Below are positions 55,869-64,000 of a stretch of DNA of 64,000 nucleotides, in pieces. Positions within the stretch are counted from its first letter, which is position 1; every line of letters starts with the position of its first letter. This DNA comes from Bacillota bacterium (GTDB lineage: Bacteria; Bacillota; Sulfobacillia; RBS10-35; Bu92), in the NCBI GenBank assembly GCA_014896375.1, contig JADBKN010000051.1, positions 1-64,000 on the forward strand, read 5' to 3'. Below the pieces are notes generated by a model. The model did not search any database, was not told where the DNA came from, and saw only the letters and a list, made by a program, of their open reading frames with translations. The translations under genes were made by a program, and so were the position numbers.

Positions 55869-57122
55869 ATGCGAAAGTTACGTGCCGGCACGTGGGTCGC
55901 GCTTCTCGGGCTTTCTCTGATCCTCACGGCGTGCGGCGGCGGCGGCGGGGGCTCTTCTGAAAGCGGATCGGGCTCCGGAGCGACATCCGAGACGGCGAAG
56001 GCCCCCATCAAGATCGGCATCTCGCTGCCGCTGACGGGGCCGTTCACGGACCCGGGGGTCGCGGCCAAGCAAGGCTATGAAACGTGGGAGACGATCATCA
56101 ACCAAAAGGGCGGACTGCTCGGTCGACCCGTCCAGCTTGTGATCCTCGACGACGCCTCCAACGAGAACACGGTCGTGGCGGACTACAATAAGCTCATCAC
56201 GCAAGACAAGGTCGACCTGGTCCTCGGCACCTTCTCCAGTAAGCTCAACTACCCCGCCTCCGCCGTGGCCGAGAAGAACGGCTACCTCTACATCGAACCG
56301 GCGGGCGGGGCGCCGCAGATCTTCGAACGGGGTTTCACCCACCTCTTCTTCGCGCAGCAGGCCACCGCTCCCCACCAGGCCGACCTCTTCGCCAAGTGGA
56401 TCGGCAGCCTTCCGGAAGACCAGCGCCCCAAGACGGCGGCCTACGTGACCCAGGACGACCCCTTCACCAAGCCCGTCATCGAAGGCGTGAAGCAGCAGCT
56501 TGAGGCGCTGGGCGTGAAGACGGTCTACGGCCTCGAGGTGTACCCGCCGGACACGACGAACTTCACGACGATCGCGAACGCGCTCAAGGCGGCGGATGCG
56601 GACGTGCTCGTGCACGGCGCGGTCTTTGAGGACGGCGTGGGGCTGGTTCGGGCCGTGCAGCAGGTGGGCTACAACCCGAAGGCGTTCTTCCAGACGTCGG
56701 CGCCGTCGCACCCGGAGCAGTATCCGCAGGGCATCGGCGCGGCGGCCACGGAAGGCATCTTCTTCGCCATGAGCTACAGCCCGGCGGCGAAGTATCCGGG
56801 CAACGACGAGTTCCTGCAGGTCTTCCGCTCCAAGTTCGGCCAGGATCCGGCGGAGGACGCCGCGGACGCGTTCGCGGCCGCGCAAGTGCTGCAGGCGGCC
56901 GCGGAAGCCGTCGGCTCGCTGGACCAGGACAAGATGGCGGACTGGCTGCACCACAACACGGTGCAGACGATCCTCGGCCCGCTCAGCTGGGACGAGGCCG
57001 GGCGGCCGCAGCAGGCCTTCCTCCTCGCACAGTGGCAGGGCGGCGCCATCCAGATCGTGCTGCCGCAGGACGTCGCGACGACGGACCACATCGTCTACCC
57101 GAAGCCGGCCTGGCCCAAGTAA
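55869..57122 (+). CDS. Liv-type ABC transporter substrate-binding lipoprotein
   Basis: A 417-residue lipoprotein. The signal MRKLRAGTWVALLGLSLILT is followed by AC, so Cys22 is lipidated, then a Gly/Ser linker. The mature part is a Leu/Ile/Val-binding fold (IKIGISLPLTGPFTDPG, KGGLLGRPVQLVILDDAS). Such proteins bind amino acids, amides or aromatic acids. ATG 55869 has GGAGGGGAGG ahead. LacI operators upstream tie it to the catabolic regulon rather than to branched-chain amino acid uptake. Confidence 0.9.
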   Translation: MRKLRAGTWVALLGLSLILTACGGGGGGSSESGSGSGATSETAKAPIKIGISLPLTGPFTDPGVAAKQGYETWETIINQKGGLLGRPVQLVILDDASNENTVVADYNKLITQDKVDLVLGTFSSKLNYPASAVAEKNGYLYIEPAGGAPQIFERGFTHLFFAQQATAPHQADLFAKWIGSLPEDQRPKTAAYVTQDDPFTKPVIEGVKQQLEALGVKTVYGLEVYPPDTTNFTTIANALKAADADVLVHGAVFEDGVGLVRAVQQVGYNPKAFFQTSAPSHPEQYPQGIGAAATEGIFFAMSYSPAAKYPGNDEFLQVFRSKFGQDPAEDAADAFAAAQVLQAAAEAVGSLDQDKMADWLHHNTVQTILGPLSWDEAGRPQQAFLLAQWQGGAIQIVLPQDVATTDHIVYPKPAWPK

Positions 57123-57146
57123 GCGGCCGGGCGCAGCGGCCGCGGG

Positions 57147-57183
57147 GGCCGTCGCGGGGGCGCACCTCGCTCCCGCGACGGCC
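57147..57183. other. Strong hairpin between binding protein and permease genes
   Basis: GGCCGTCGCGGG (57147-57158) pairs exactly with CCCGCGACGGCC (57172-57183) over a 13-base loop, without a T-run. Hairpins here commonly let the binding protein be made in excess over the membrane parts. Confidence 0.55.
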
Positions 57184-57221
57184 GCGGCGCGGCCGCCGGC
57201 GCACAATGGGGGAGGTCCTCC

Positions 57222-58103
57222 GTGCATCTCTTCTTGCAGACCGTCATGCTCGGCGTGCTGATCGGCGGCGTCTACGCGCTTCTCGCCTCCGGCCTGACGC
57301 TGATCTTCGGCGTCATGGGCATCATCAACGTCGCCCAGGGTGCGCTCCTCATCCTCTCCTGCTACTTCGCCTGGCTGGTCTGGCAGACCACCGGCCTCGA
57401 CCCGATGTGGATCAGCATCCTGGCGGCGCCGCTGATGTTCGCGGTAGGGTGGGTCCTCTACCGGCTGCTGATCGTGCGCGTGCGGGGAGCGCACGCCACG
57501 ATGTCGGTGCTCTTGACGTTCGCTCTCGCCATCACGCTGGAGGGCATCCTCGGAGTGATTTGGACGGGGAACTTCCGCTCGGTGACCCCGTCGTACTTTT
57601 CCCAGTCGCTGCGCATCGGCGACTTCTTCTTCCCGACCGCGCAGGTCTACGGCTCCATCACCGCCGTGGCCGTCCTCCTCGTCCTCTACCTGATTCTCTC
57701 AAGGACGCGCGAGGGGCGCGCCATCCGCGCCACGGCGCAGAACCGGCTGGCGGCGCAGCTCGTCGGGGTCGACGCCGACCGTGTCGCCGCCTTCACGTTC
57801 GCGCTCGGCGCCGCCACGGCGGGCGTGGGCGGGGCCATCCTCAGCGTGCTCTACCCCTTCGCGCCCGGATCCCACTACCTTTGGATCTCGCGGTTGCTCG
57901 GGATCATCGTGCTCGGCGGCATGGGCAGCCTGCCCGGCGCGGCGCTCGGCGCCGTGATCCTGGGCGTGGCGGAGACGCTGACGTCGACCTACATCTCGTT
58001 GAAGTGGGCGACGGTCGTCTTCTACGTCGTGATCTTCGTGGTGCTGCTCGTCCGTCCGCAGGGGCTCATGGGTACGCGCTTGAGAGAGGACGTGCAGGCA
58101 TGA
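57222..58103 (+). CDS. Liv-type ABC transporter permease LivH
   Basis: A 293-residue permease with about eight helices, beginning FLQTVMLGVLIGGVYALLAS and including LGGMGSLPGAALGAVILGV. GTG 57222 has GGGGGAGG ahead. Its stop overlaps the LivM-type start (ATGA). Confidence 0.92.
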   Translation: MHLFLQTVMLGVLIGGVYALLASGLTLIFGVMGIINVAQGALLILSCYFAWLVWQTTGLDPMWISILAAPLMFAVGWVLYRLLIVRVRGAHATMSVLLTFALAITLEGILGVIWTGNFRSVTPSYFSQSLRIGDFFFPTAQVYGSITAVAVLLVLYLILSRTREGRAIRATAQNRLAAQLVGVDADRVAAFTFALGAATAGVGGAILSVLYPFAPGSHYLWISRLLGIIVLGGMGSLPGAALGAVILGVAETLTSTYISLKWATVVFYVVIFVVLLVRPQGLMGTRLREDVQA

Positions 58104-59218
58104 AGGCGCACTCCACAGCGGCGGCACCGGCCGGGAACGCGGGGCCGCGCGCCGTGCGCGGCGCGCGCTGGGCGGCCGCGGCCGTCGTCCTCGGGCTGGC
58201 GCTGCTCGCGGCGCTGCCGGCTCTCGGCATCAACCAGTACTACCAGAACATGCTGCTCTTGACGTTCCTCTTCTGCGTCCTGGGCTGCGGTTGGAACATC
58301 ATGGCCGGCTACGCCGGCTACGTGTCCCTCGGCCAGAGCGCCTTCCTCGGCATCGGCGCCTACACGGCCGCCATCCTCGCGGTGCGCTGGCACCTCTCGC
58401 CGTTCCTCGTGGCGCCGCTGGGGGGCCTCGTGGCGGCGGTCTTCGCGCTGGCCGTGGGGCTCGTCGTCCTGCGCACGCGCGGCCACTCTTTCGTGATCAT
58501 CACCATCGCGCTGCTCTTCATCCTTCAGATCGTGGCACTCAACTGGCCTCAGCTCACGAACGGCTCCACGGGCATCACGCTGCCGCTGCCGCCCTTCAAG
58601 AAGCCGTGGCAGACGGCGCCCTTCTATTGGTACATGCTGGCCCTCGCGGCACTGTCCGTGTGGCTCTCCGCCTGGATCCGCCGGACGAAGTTCGGCATGG
58701 GGTTGATCGCCATCCGCGAGGACGAGGACAAGGCGGGCATCATCGGCATCAACACGACCCTCTACAAGATCACGGCCTTCATGGCGAGCGTCTTCTTCAC
58801 GGGGATCGCCGGTGGGGTGTACGCGTACTACCTCACGTTCATCGACCCGATCGGCATGTTCAACATCCTCTTGAGCGTGCAGACCGTGCTCGTGACGATG
58901 CTCGGCGGCCGCGGCACGGTCTGGGGGCCGGTATTGGGCGCCTTCGTGCTGGAGCCGCTGAACGAGACGTCCTACGCGTACTTCGGCAGCAACCAGTCCC
59001 ACCTCGTCGTCTTCGGCCTCGCCATGATGCTCATCGTGCTCTTCCTGCCGCGCGGCATCATCCCGACGGTCGGCGACTGGTGGGCCGCGCGCACGGCGGC
59101 CGCGCGCGGGGCGGACGGCTCCGCGCAGGCGGCGGCCGCTGCGGGGACGGCGCCCGGCGCCGGCGCGGCGGGGCCGCGGGCCGCAGCGGCGGCGGTGGGG
59201 GAGGAGGACAGCGCATGA
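58100..59218 (+). CDS. Liv-type ABC transporter permease LivM
   Basis: A 372-residue permease with about ten helices. GYAGYVSLGQSAFLGIGAY and VTMLGGRGTVWGPVLGAF are the LivM signatures. The last 45 residues are an Ala/Gly-rich tail outside the membrane core. ATGA overlaps on both sides. Confidence 0.92.
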   Translation: MKAHSTAAAPAGNAGPRAVRGARWAAAAVVLGLALLAALPALGINQYYQNMLLLTFLFCVLGCGWNIMAGYAGYVSLGQSAFLGIGAYTAAILAVRWHLSPFLVAPLGGLVAAVFALAVGLVVLRTRGHSFVIITIALLFILQIVALNWPQLTNGSTGITLPLPPFKKPWQTAPFYWYMLALAALSVWLSAWIRRTKFGMGLIAIREDEDKAGIIGINTTLYKITAFMASVFFTGIAGGVYAYYLTFIDPIGMFNILLSVQTVLVTMLGGRGTVWGPVLGAFVLEPLNETSYAYFGSNQSHLVVFGLAMMLIVLFLPRGIIPTVGDWWAARTAAARGADGSAQAAAAAGTAPGAGAAGPRAAAAAVGEEDSA

Positions 59219-59949
59219 GGGCCATCCTGCGCGTGGAGAGGCTGACCAAGCGCTTCGGCGGCGTGCACGCCGTGCGCGAGTGCTCCTTTGAGGTGCGGCA
59301 GGGATCGATCACCGGCCTCATCGGCCCGAACGGCTCCGGCAAGACGACCGTCTTCAACCTCATCACGGGCATGATCCCGGCCGATGACGGGCGCGTGATC
59401 TTCGCCGGCCAGCCGATCGAGCGGCTGCCCCGCTGGGAGCGGGCGCACCGAGGTCTGGCGCGCACCTTCCAGATCACGCGTCTCTTCCGGGAGATGACGG
59501 TGCTGGAGAACGTCGTGGCGCCGCTCAGCCGCTTCTCCTGGCGGGCCCTGGCGCAGAGCGCGGTGAGCGGGCCGGAGCGCCGGCGGGCGATGGAGCTTTT
59601 GGACTTCGTGGGGCTCTCGCAACTGGCCCACCGCAAGGCGGGAGAGCTCTCCTACGGGCAGCAGAAGCTCGTCGAGTTCGCCCAGGTGCTGATGCAGGAG
59701 CCGAAGCTGATCCTGCTCGACGAGCCGGCCGGCGGCGTGAACCCGGCGATGATCGACCGGCTCGCGGGCCTCGTGCGGGAGCTCAACCGGCGCGGGACGA
59801 CCTTCCTCGTCGTGGAGCACAACATGCCCATGGTCATGAGCCTCTGCGATCCGGTGATCGTGCTCGCGCGCGGCAGCAAGATCGCCGAGGGCTCACCCAA
59901 AGAGGTGCAAAACAACCCGGCCGTGCTGGACGCCTACCTGGGCGACTAG
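59215..59949 (+). CDS. Liv-type ABC transporter ATPase LivG
   Basis: A 244-residue ATPase. Walker A is GPNGSGKTT, the signature is ELSYGQQKLVEFAQ, Walker B is LILLDEPAGGVNP and the switch is VEHNM, all typical of LivG. ATG overlaps the LivM stop with GGAGGA ahead. Confidence 0.93.
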   Translation: MRAILRVERLTKRFGGVHAVRECSFEVRQGSITGLIGPNGSGKTTVFNLITGMIPADDGRVIFAGQPIERLPRWERAHRGLARTFQITRLFREMTVLENVVAPLSRFSWRALAQSAVSGPERRRAMELLDFVGLSQLAHRKAGELSYGQQKLVEFAQVLMQEPKLILLDEPAGGVNPAMIDRLAGLVRELNRRGTTFLVVEHNMPMVMSLCDPVIVLARGSKIAEGSPKEVQNNPAVLDAYLGD

Positions 59950-59988
59950 CGGCCGCATCCCTAGCCACGGGAATCGGGGGTCGGCAGG

Positions 59989-60711
59989 TTGCTTCTCGAA
60001 CTCGAACGGGTCGTCGCGGGGTATGGTCGCGGCGGCAACATCCTCAACGGCGTCGATCTCGTCGTCGACAAGGGCGAGCTCGTCTGCCTCATCGGCCCCA
60101 ACGGCGCCGGCAAGTCCACCGTCCTGAGGGCCGTGAGCGGGCTCATCCCCACGCGGACCGGCAGCATCCGCCTCGAGGGCAGGGAGATCGGCTCCCTCAG
60201 CCCGCAGGCGCTCCTGCGCCTCGGCATCTCCCACGTGGCCCAGGGGCGCACGGTGTTCCCCGGCATGACGGTGCGCGAGAACGTCCTCATGGGCGGCTAC
60301 ACGATCCGCGACCCCAAACTCCTCCGGCAACGGCTGGCCTTTGTGGAAGAGCTCTTCCCGATCGTCGTGGAGCGCGCCCATGACCTCGCCGGCAACCTCT
60401 CCGGCGGGCAGCAGCAGCTCGTGGAGATGGCGCGCGCGCTCATGCTGGCGCCCAAGGTGCTTCTCCTGGACGAGCCGTCCCTGGGCCTTGAGCCGCGCCT
60501 CTCCGACTTGGTCTTCCAGAAAGTGCGGGAACTCTGCCAGGCCGGCGTGGCCGTGCTGATGGTGGAGCAGAACGCCCGCCGCGGGCTCATGCACGCCCAT
60601 CGCGGCTACGTCCTGGAGCTGGGGCGGGTGCGGCTGGAGGGTCCGGGGCCGTCGCTGCTCGACAACCCGGAGGTGAAGCGACTCTATCTCGGAGAGAGCG
60701 GCGGGAGCTAA
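59989..60711 (+). CDS. Liv-type ABC transporter ATPase LivF
   Basis: A 240-residue ATPase with Walker A GPNGAGKST, LivF-specific QGRTVFPGMTVRENVLMG, signature NLSGGQQQLVEMARAL and Walker B VLLLDEPSLGL. It seems to start at TTG 59989 (GGGGGT ahead), 39 bases after LivG; no ATG or GTG fits the conserved N-terminus. It ends four bases inside the convergent hydrolase gene. Confidence 0.9.
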   Translation: MLLELERVVAGYGRGGNILNGVDLVVDKGELVCLIGPNGAGKSTVLRAVSGLIPTRTGSIRLEGREIGSLSPQALLRLGISHVAQGRTVFPGMTVRENVLMGGYTIRDPKLLRQRLAFVEELFPIVVERAHDLAGNLSGGQQQLVEMARALMLAPKVLLLDEPSLGLEPRLSDLVFQKVRELCQAGVAVLMVEQNARRGLMHAHRGYVLELGRVRLEGPGPSLLDNPEVKRLYLGESGGS

Positions 60712-61775
60712 CCCGCCGCCCCCAACCGGTCCGCGAGCCAGTCCGCCATCTGCGGACGGTACTTCGTGGGAATGTTGTTGCAGACGTGGTTGCCGTCCTC
60801 GAACATCCAGATCTCCTTGGGGCCGGCGGCCTCGTCGTAGATGCGCTGCGCCTGCGGCCAGGGCACGATGCGATCCTGCCGCCCGTGGATGACGAGCAGC
60901 GGGCAGCGGATGCGCTCGGCCACCCCCTCAAGCGTGAGCAAGCGCGACTTGGCGCGCGCATCCTCCTGCGAGACGGCCCACTGGCGCACCTGGTAGGCGC
61001 GGCGCGTCAGCTCCGGCAGCGCTTCCCACTCGCCGAAGATGTCGTAGCCGCCGCCGCAAACGACCACCGTCTTCAGCCGCGGCTCGAACGCCGCCGTGCG
61101 CGCGGCGTAAAAGCCGCCGAGGCTCACGCCCACGGCGCCCACGCGCTCGGCGTCGAGATCCGGCCGGGCCTCGATCCAGTCGATGACGGCCCTCGCCACA
61201 CGTTCATAGTGCGGGTCGATGGGGTGCCGCCACTCCGACTCACCCTGGCCCGGGCCGTCCACGGCCAGCGCCGCCAGCCCGCGCGCCGTGAGGTCGCGCG
61301 CGTAGAAGGTCAGCTCTTCCTTGACCGAGTCGAGCCCCGGGTAGATCACGACGACCGGCGGCCGCTCCCGCTCCTCCGGCCGGTGGAGGACGCCCGCCAT
61401 GGACCAGCCGTCCATGGGGATCTCCACGCGCTCGCAGCGCGGCCGCAGGTGGGGCATGGCGCGGGCGAAGGCGCGTACCGTGGCCTCATGCGCGGCGCGC
61501 TGCTCGTCGCGGCGGTGGACGAAGAGGAACTTGCCGAAGTGGTAGTAGATGGACGCCCGCAGGAAGTGCTCCCCGGCCGTGACGAAGTGGCCGCGCCGCT
61601 CTTCCTCCTCGCCCATCTCTTCATACTCGCGGGCCGCGGCCGACCAGGCCGCGCACCACTCATCCCACTTCTGGATCCGGCCGGTGATGCGGAAGAAGTC
61701 GTTCATGTCGACGCCGTTCGCGACGAAGCGCGGCGCCCAGTGCTCGATGGCGGCGGTGACGAGCGCATCCGGCAT
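60708..61775 (-). CDS. Second alpha/beta hydrolase with helical cap (paralogue)
   Basis: A 355-residue protein colinear with the hydrolase at 51838 (AIEHWAPRFVANGVDMNDF; nucleophile Ser in GAVGVSLGGFYA; Asp in LLVIHGRQDRIVP; His in EDGNHVCNN). The many shared blocks but frequent substitutions suggest an old duplication with different substrates or successive steps. ATG 61775 is used, with GAGGAGG about 13 bases upstream. A CAATCGTTTG operator lies 124 bases before the start. Confidence 0.83.
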   Translation of the reverse strand: MPDALVTAAIEHWAPRFVANGVDMNDFFRITGRIQKWDEWCAAWSAAAREYEEMGEEEERRGHFVTAGEHFLRASIYYHFGKFLFVHRRDEQRAAHEATVRAFARAMPHLRPRCERVEIPMDGWSMAGVLHRPEERERPPVVVIYPGLDSVKEELTFYARDLTARGLAALAVDGPGQGESEWRHPIDPHYERVARAVIDWIEARPDLDAERVGAVGVSLGGFYAARTAAFEPRLKTVVVCGGGYDIFGEWEALPELTRRAYQVRQWAVSQEDARAKSRLLTLEGVAERIRCPLLVIHGRQDRIVPWPQAQRIYDEAAGPKEIWMFEDGNHVCNNIPTKYRPQMADWLADRLGAAG

Positions 61776-61898
61776 GGCGGCAGGCGAGCCTCCTCTGGGG
61801 GTCCGGGGCGGGCACCGCGCGCGGCGCCGCGCGCCGCCTCCGGCCGCTGCAGCGCGCGCCTGCGGGCGGAGGCTCCCTCGCGCCGCCCGTCCCGGGTG

Positions 61899-62080
61899 CA
61901 ATCGTTTGTCTGATGCAGAAGGTAATTGTGCATCGGACGCGCCCGTTCCTGCCGGAGGGCGACCTTCATCAAGCAGCGCCGCCGTTTCGCGGCTTCCGCC
62001 GCAGTTGCGATGGCATCCGCTGCATCCTGTATGCGCGGCGGCGGTAGGGAAGCGGGCGGGCATGTCGAAGCAATCGTTTG
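61899..62080. promoter_or_regulatory. Third divergent control region with two LacI-type operators
   Basis: The 361-base gap between the second hydrolase and the selenoprotein gene holds CAATCGTTTG twice (61899-61908 and 62071-62080), 172 bases apart. A rightward promoter TTGCGA (62005-62010), 17-base spacer, TGTATG (62028-62033) lies between them, with the second operator just downstream of the expected start. Short GTGCA/TGCAC repeats follow at 62092-62110. Confidence 0.7.
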
Positions 62081-62136
62081 CATCCACACGGTGCATGCAC
62101 ACAGTGCACCCACACATGCGGAGGGGGAGGAGCCTC

Positions 62137-62748
62137 ATGGCGCGCATCAGCTACGTGGACCCGGACCGCATCGAGGATCCGGAGATCCGCGAGTTCATCG
62201 AGGAAGCCCGGCGCGTGGGCACGCCGCGCCCTGAGATCCAGGCGATCCGCGCCCACCAGCCGGACGTCATCCGGACGTTCGTCTACACGTGGAAGCGGCT
62301 CTTCAAGGGGGGCATCGTGGAGCACGAGTTGAAGGAGCTCATCCGCGTCCGCGTCTCCTCGAGCCTCGCCTGCTCCTACTGAGCGGAGCAGCGGTCTGTT
62401 CGGTCCGAACAGCAAGTCGTCGCTGAAGACAAACTGTCCCAGTTGTCGAATTACGAGGAGTCGGACGCGTTCACGGAGCGGGAGAAGGTCGCGCTGCGCT
62501 ACGCCGACGCGATCACCTGGGATCCGGACAGCGCCGACGACAAGATGTGGGAGGACCTCCACCGCCACTTCACGGAACCGGAACTCGTGGAGCTGGGGGC
62601 GTTCATCGGGTTCATCGCGGGAGGTCAGCGCTGGATCAAGACCCTCGGAGTGAAGCACGGGGAGTACCTGGCGGACACCGCGGTAGGACTGAGCCCGAAG
62701 GTGGCGCAGCAACTGAAGGGCGATGAGCCGCCGGAGGCTTCCCGGTAG
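62137..62748 (+). CDS. AhpD/carboxymuconolactone decarboxylase-like protein, predicted selenoprotein (CxxU)
   Basis: Read through one TGA (62380-62382), the frame gives a continuous 203-residue AhpD-like protein. The TGA is codon 82 in SSLACSY-U-AEQRS, exactly where relatives have the second Cys of CxxC before an NQRS-like helix. The part after TGA (ALRYADAITW, then FIGFIAGGQRW) is clearly the rest of the same domain, in the same frame, with no other start near. A SECIS-like hairpin begins 13 bases after the TGA. Members are thiol peroxidases or decarboxylase-like; here probably a redox or peroxide-handling enzyme. ATG has GAGGGGGAGGAG ahead. Selenocysteine is inferred; a true stop mutation is the alternative. 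Confidence 0.82.
62396..62412 (+). promoter_or_regulatory. Predicted SECIS element
   Basis: CTGTTCG (62396-62402), loop GTC, CGAACAG (62406-62412): a perfect 7-bp stem with G then U in the apical loop, starting 13 bases after the TGA. A lower stem CAGCG/CGCTG (62389-62393 with 62421-62425) extends it. Size, distance and loop G-U agree with the minimal bacterial SECIS bound by SelB. Confidence 0.8.
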
Positions 62749-62823
62749 GGGCGCTGCGCCGGGCGCCAAGGGGCGCGCGGCACCCCGTGGCGCATGCATT
62801 CACGCCATTCAGGAGGCGGCGAG

Positions 62824-63306
62824 ATGGAACTCTCTGGCCAGATCTTCATTCCCCTTTCCAAGGAGCGTGTGTGGCAGGCACTGAACGACCCCGCCGTCCT
62901 GGAGAAGGCCACCCCCGGTTGCCGCGAGCTGCGGCCGGCCGGTGCGGACCGCTATCAGGCCGTGGTGGAGCTGGGCATCGCCGCGGTCAAGGGGCGGTAC
63001 GAGGGGACGCTCGAAATCGCGGAGAGGCAACCGCCGGACCGCTATCGCCTGCGACTCGCGGGGAGCGGCGGGCCGGGCTTCGTCGAGGCGGAGCTCGAAG
63101 TGGCGCTCGAAGAGGGAGAGGGCGGCACCACCGTGCGGTACACCGGCCAGGCGCAGGTGGGCGGCCCCATTGCGGCGGTCGGGCAGCGCGTGCTGGGCGG
63201 CGTCGCCAAGCTCATCATGGGGGACTTCTTCAAGGCGCTCGCCCGGGAGGCCGCGGCCGCGGCCTCGACCGCACCGCAGTCGCAGCCGCAGCCGCCGAAG
63301 TCGTAG
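62824..63306 (+). CDS. CoxG-like SRPBCC-family protein
   Basis: A 160-residue START/SRPBCC-fold protein, related to carbon monoxide dehydrogenase subunit G. LSGQIFIPLSKERVWQALND opens the fold, PGCRELR follows, and the long C-terminal helix is GGVAKLIMGDFFKALAREA. Many members sit beside molybdenum hydroxylases and help anchor or mature them; the nearest one here is 22 kb away. ATG 62824 has AGGAGGCGG ahead. It is 75 bases after the selenoprotein gene, probably the same transcript. Confidence 0.85.
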   Translation: MELSGQIFIPLSKERVWQALNDPAVLEKATPGCRELRPAGADRYQAVVELGIAAVKGRYEGTLEIAERQPPDRYRLRLAGSGGPGFVEAELEVALEEGEGGTTVRYTGQAQVGGPIAAVGQRVLGGVAKLIMGDFFKALAREAAAAASTAPQSQPQPPKS

Positions 63307-63433
63307 GCGGTGCGCGGGAGACCGTCGGACTCGGTGGCGCGGCGCGGTGCGCGGGACGGCCCGCACCACCGGGGTCGGGGGTGGCGGTCGGCTGCGGCCG
63401 GCGGGCTGGGCCGGGCCGGCCCGCATCCGCGCC

Positions 63434-64000
63434 TCACACAATCGCGTCGCCGGCCGCCTCCGCCCGCGGCTCACGCGCGCCGGGGCCTTCGCCGGGCCAG
63501 CCCGCCCCTTCGCCCAGGGAGCCGGCGGCCGGGGACCTCATCTCTAGGCGGGGTCCGTCGTCCGGGGCGGGCAGGATCTCCGCCTGCTCCGCGTCCCTAT
63601 AGATCCGGGGGGCGCGGCGGTGGATGGCCAGCTGGAAGACGTCGGGGCGGTTGTAGTGCCCGGCGAAGTCGTGGCGCAGCTTCATCTTCACGCACAGGGA
63701 GAGGTCGATGTCGGCGTAGAGGATCGCTTCCTCGGCGCCGAGCGGCCCGGCCACCACCGACGTGTCGGGCGCCACGATGACGGAGCCGCCGCTGTTGCGC
63801 GGATCACGTAGGAAGGCCTCGTCCTTGGGTGAGACGCGCATCATGGCGATCATGCGCTCGTCGATGACGCCGCAGGCGCTGATCACGTAGGCCTTCGACA
63901 TCTGCGCGAAGGCGCGCGAGTCCACGAGCACGCGGTCCGGCAGGGGGTTGCTGATCGTGGGGATGTGGTTCGGCCAGCTGGCCACGTGGATGCGCGTGCC
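63434..64000 (-). CDS. Nitrilase-family hydrolase, C-terminal part (cut by window edge)
   Basis: The last 188 codons of a carbon-nitrogen hydrolase; the frame is open to the right edge, so the catalytic Glu/Lys/Cys region lies outside. IHVASWPNHIP, then SGGSVIVAPDTSVVAGPL, ILYADIDLSL and GHYNRPDVFQLAIHRRAP match the C-terminal part of nitrilases and cyanide-type relatives. It converges on the CoxG-like gene across a 127-base gap with no clear terminator. Hydrolysis of a nitrile or amide would fit the catabolic region, but membership in the regulon is not shown here. Confidence 0.85.
   Translation of the reverse strand, partial: GTRIHVASWPNHIPTISNPLPDRVLVDSRAFAQMSKAYVISACGVIDERMIAMMRVSPKDEAFLRDPRNSGGSVIVAPDTSVVAGPLGAEEAILYADIDLSLCVKMKLRHDFAGHYNRPDVFQLAIHRRAPRIYRDAEQAEILPAPDDGPRLEMRSPAAGSLGEGAGWPGEGPGAREPRAEAAGDAIV

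Overview
The window is a very GC-rich bacterial chromosome segment. Several features point to a high-GC member of the Bacillota: T-box control of leucine synthesis, a ykkC-class riboswitch in front of branched-chain amino acid genes, strong AGGAGG ribosome binding sites, many GTG starts and tight ATGA/GTGA gene overlaps. A Symbiobacterium- or Thermaerobacter-like relative is an inference from base composition and RNA regulators only; there is no rRNA here to confirm it.

Layout. 0-14 kb: end of an SH3-domain protein, a MacB-like export system with a double-length adaptor, an AarF/UbiB kinase, a GrpB-kinase fusion with a creatininase-fold hydrolase and an S9 peptidase, a TetR-controlled VOC protein with a broken MFS gene, a chromate transporter and clpP. 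14-23.6 kb: one operon ilvN-ilvC-leuA-leuC-leuD-leuB-ilvB-ilvD behind a leader with a ykkC-family (probably ppGpp) aptamer with its own terminator, followed by a leucine (CTC) T-box with a second terminator. 23.7-30.3 kb: glycolate/lactate oxidation genes (glcDE fusion, glcF, lutA, lutB, lutC). 30.3-37.6 kb: histidine/urocanate cluster hutH, an SsuABC-like transporter, hutU and an M24-fold protein that has lost metal ligands. 37.6-41 kb: EamA exporter and a lone molybdopterin hydroxylase large subunit. 41.1-43.5 kb: CRISPR array of 33 repeats with no cas genes in view.

43.8-64 kb looks like one catabolic regulon of unknown substrate. A LacI regulator sits in the middle, and the same ten-base operator (CAATCGTTTG and its reverse complement) occurs twice in each of three divergent intergenic regions. 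The controlled genes would be: a seven-gene leftward operon (cyclase, two alcohol dehydrogenases, 2-oxoacid dehydrogenase E2, aldehyde dehydrogenase, E1 alpha, E1 beta); a rightward alpha/beta hydrolase plus FAD oxidoreductase pair; the regulator itself; a Liv-type ABC importer; a second paralogous hydrolase; and an AhpD-like protein with a CoxG-like protein. A nitrilase-family gene runs off the right edge.

The most notable observations are: (1) the AhpD-like gene has an in-frame TGA exactly where the second cysteine of its CxxC motif belongs, followed by a textbook bacterial SECIS-like hairpin, so it is very probably a selenoprotein; (2) the tandem ykkC aptamer/T-box leader; (3) the LacI regulon with paired operators; (4) a 111-bp near-copy of the SsuB-like ATPase gene lodged in the E2 gene, where it breaks the reading frame.
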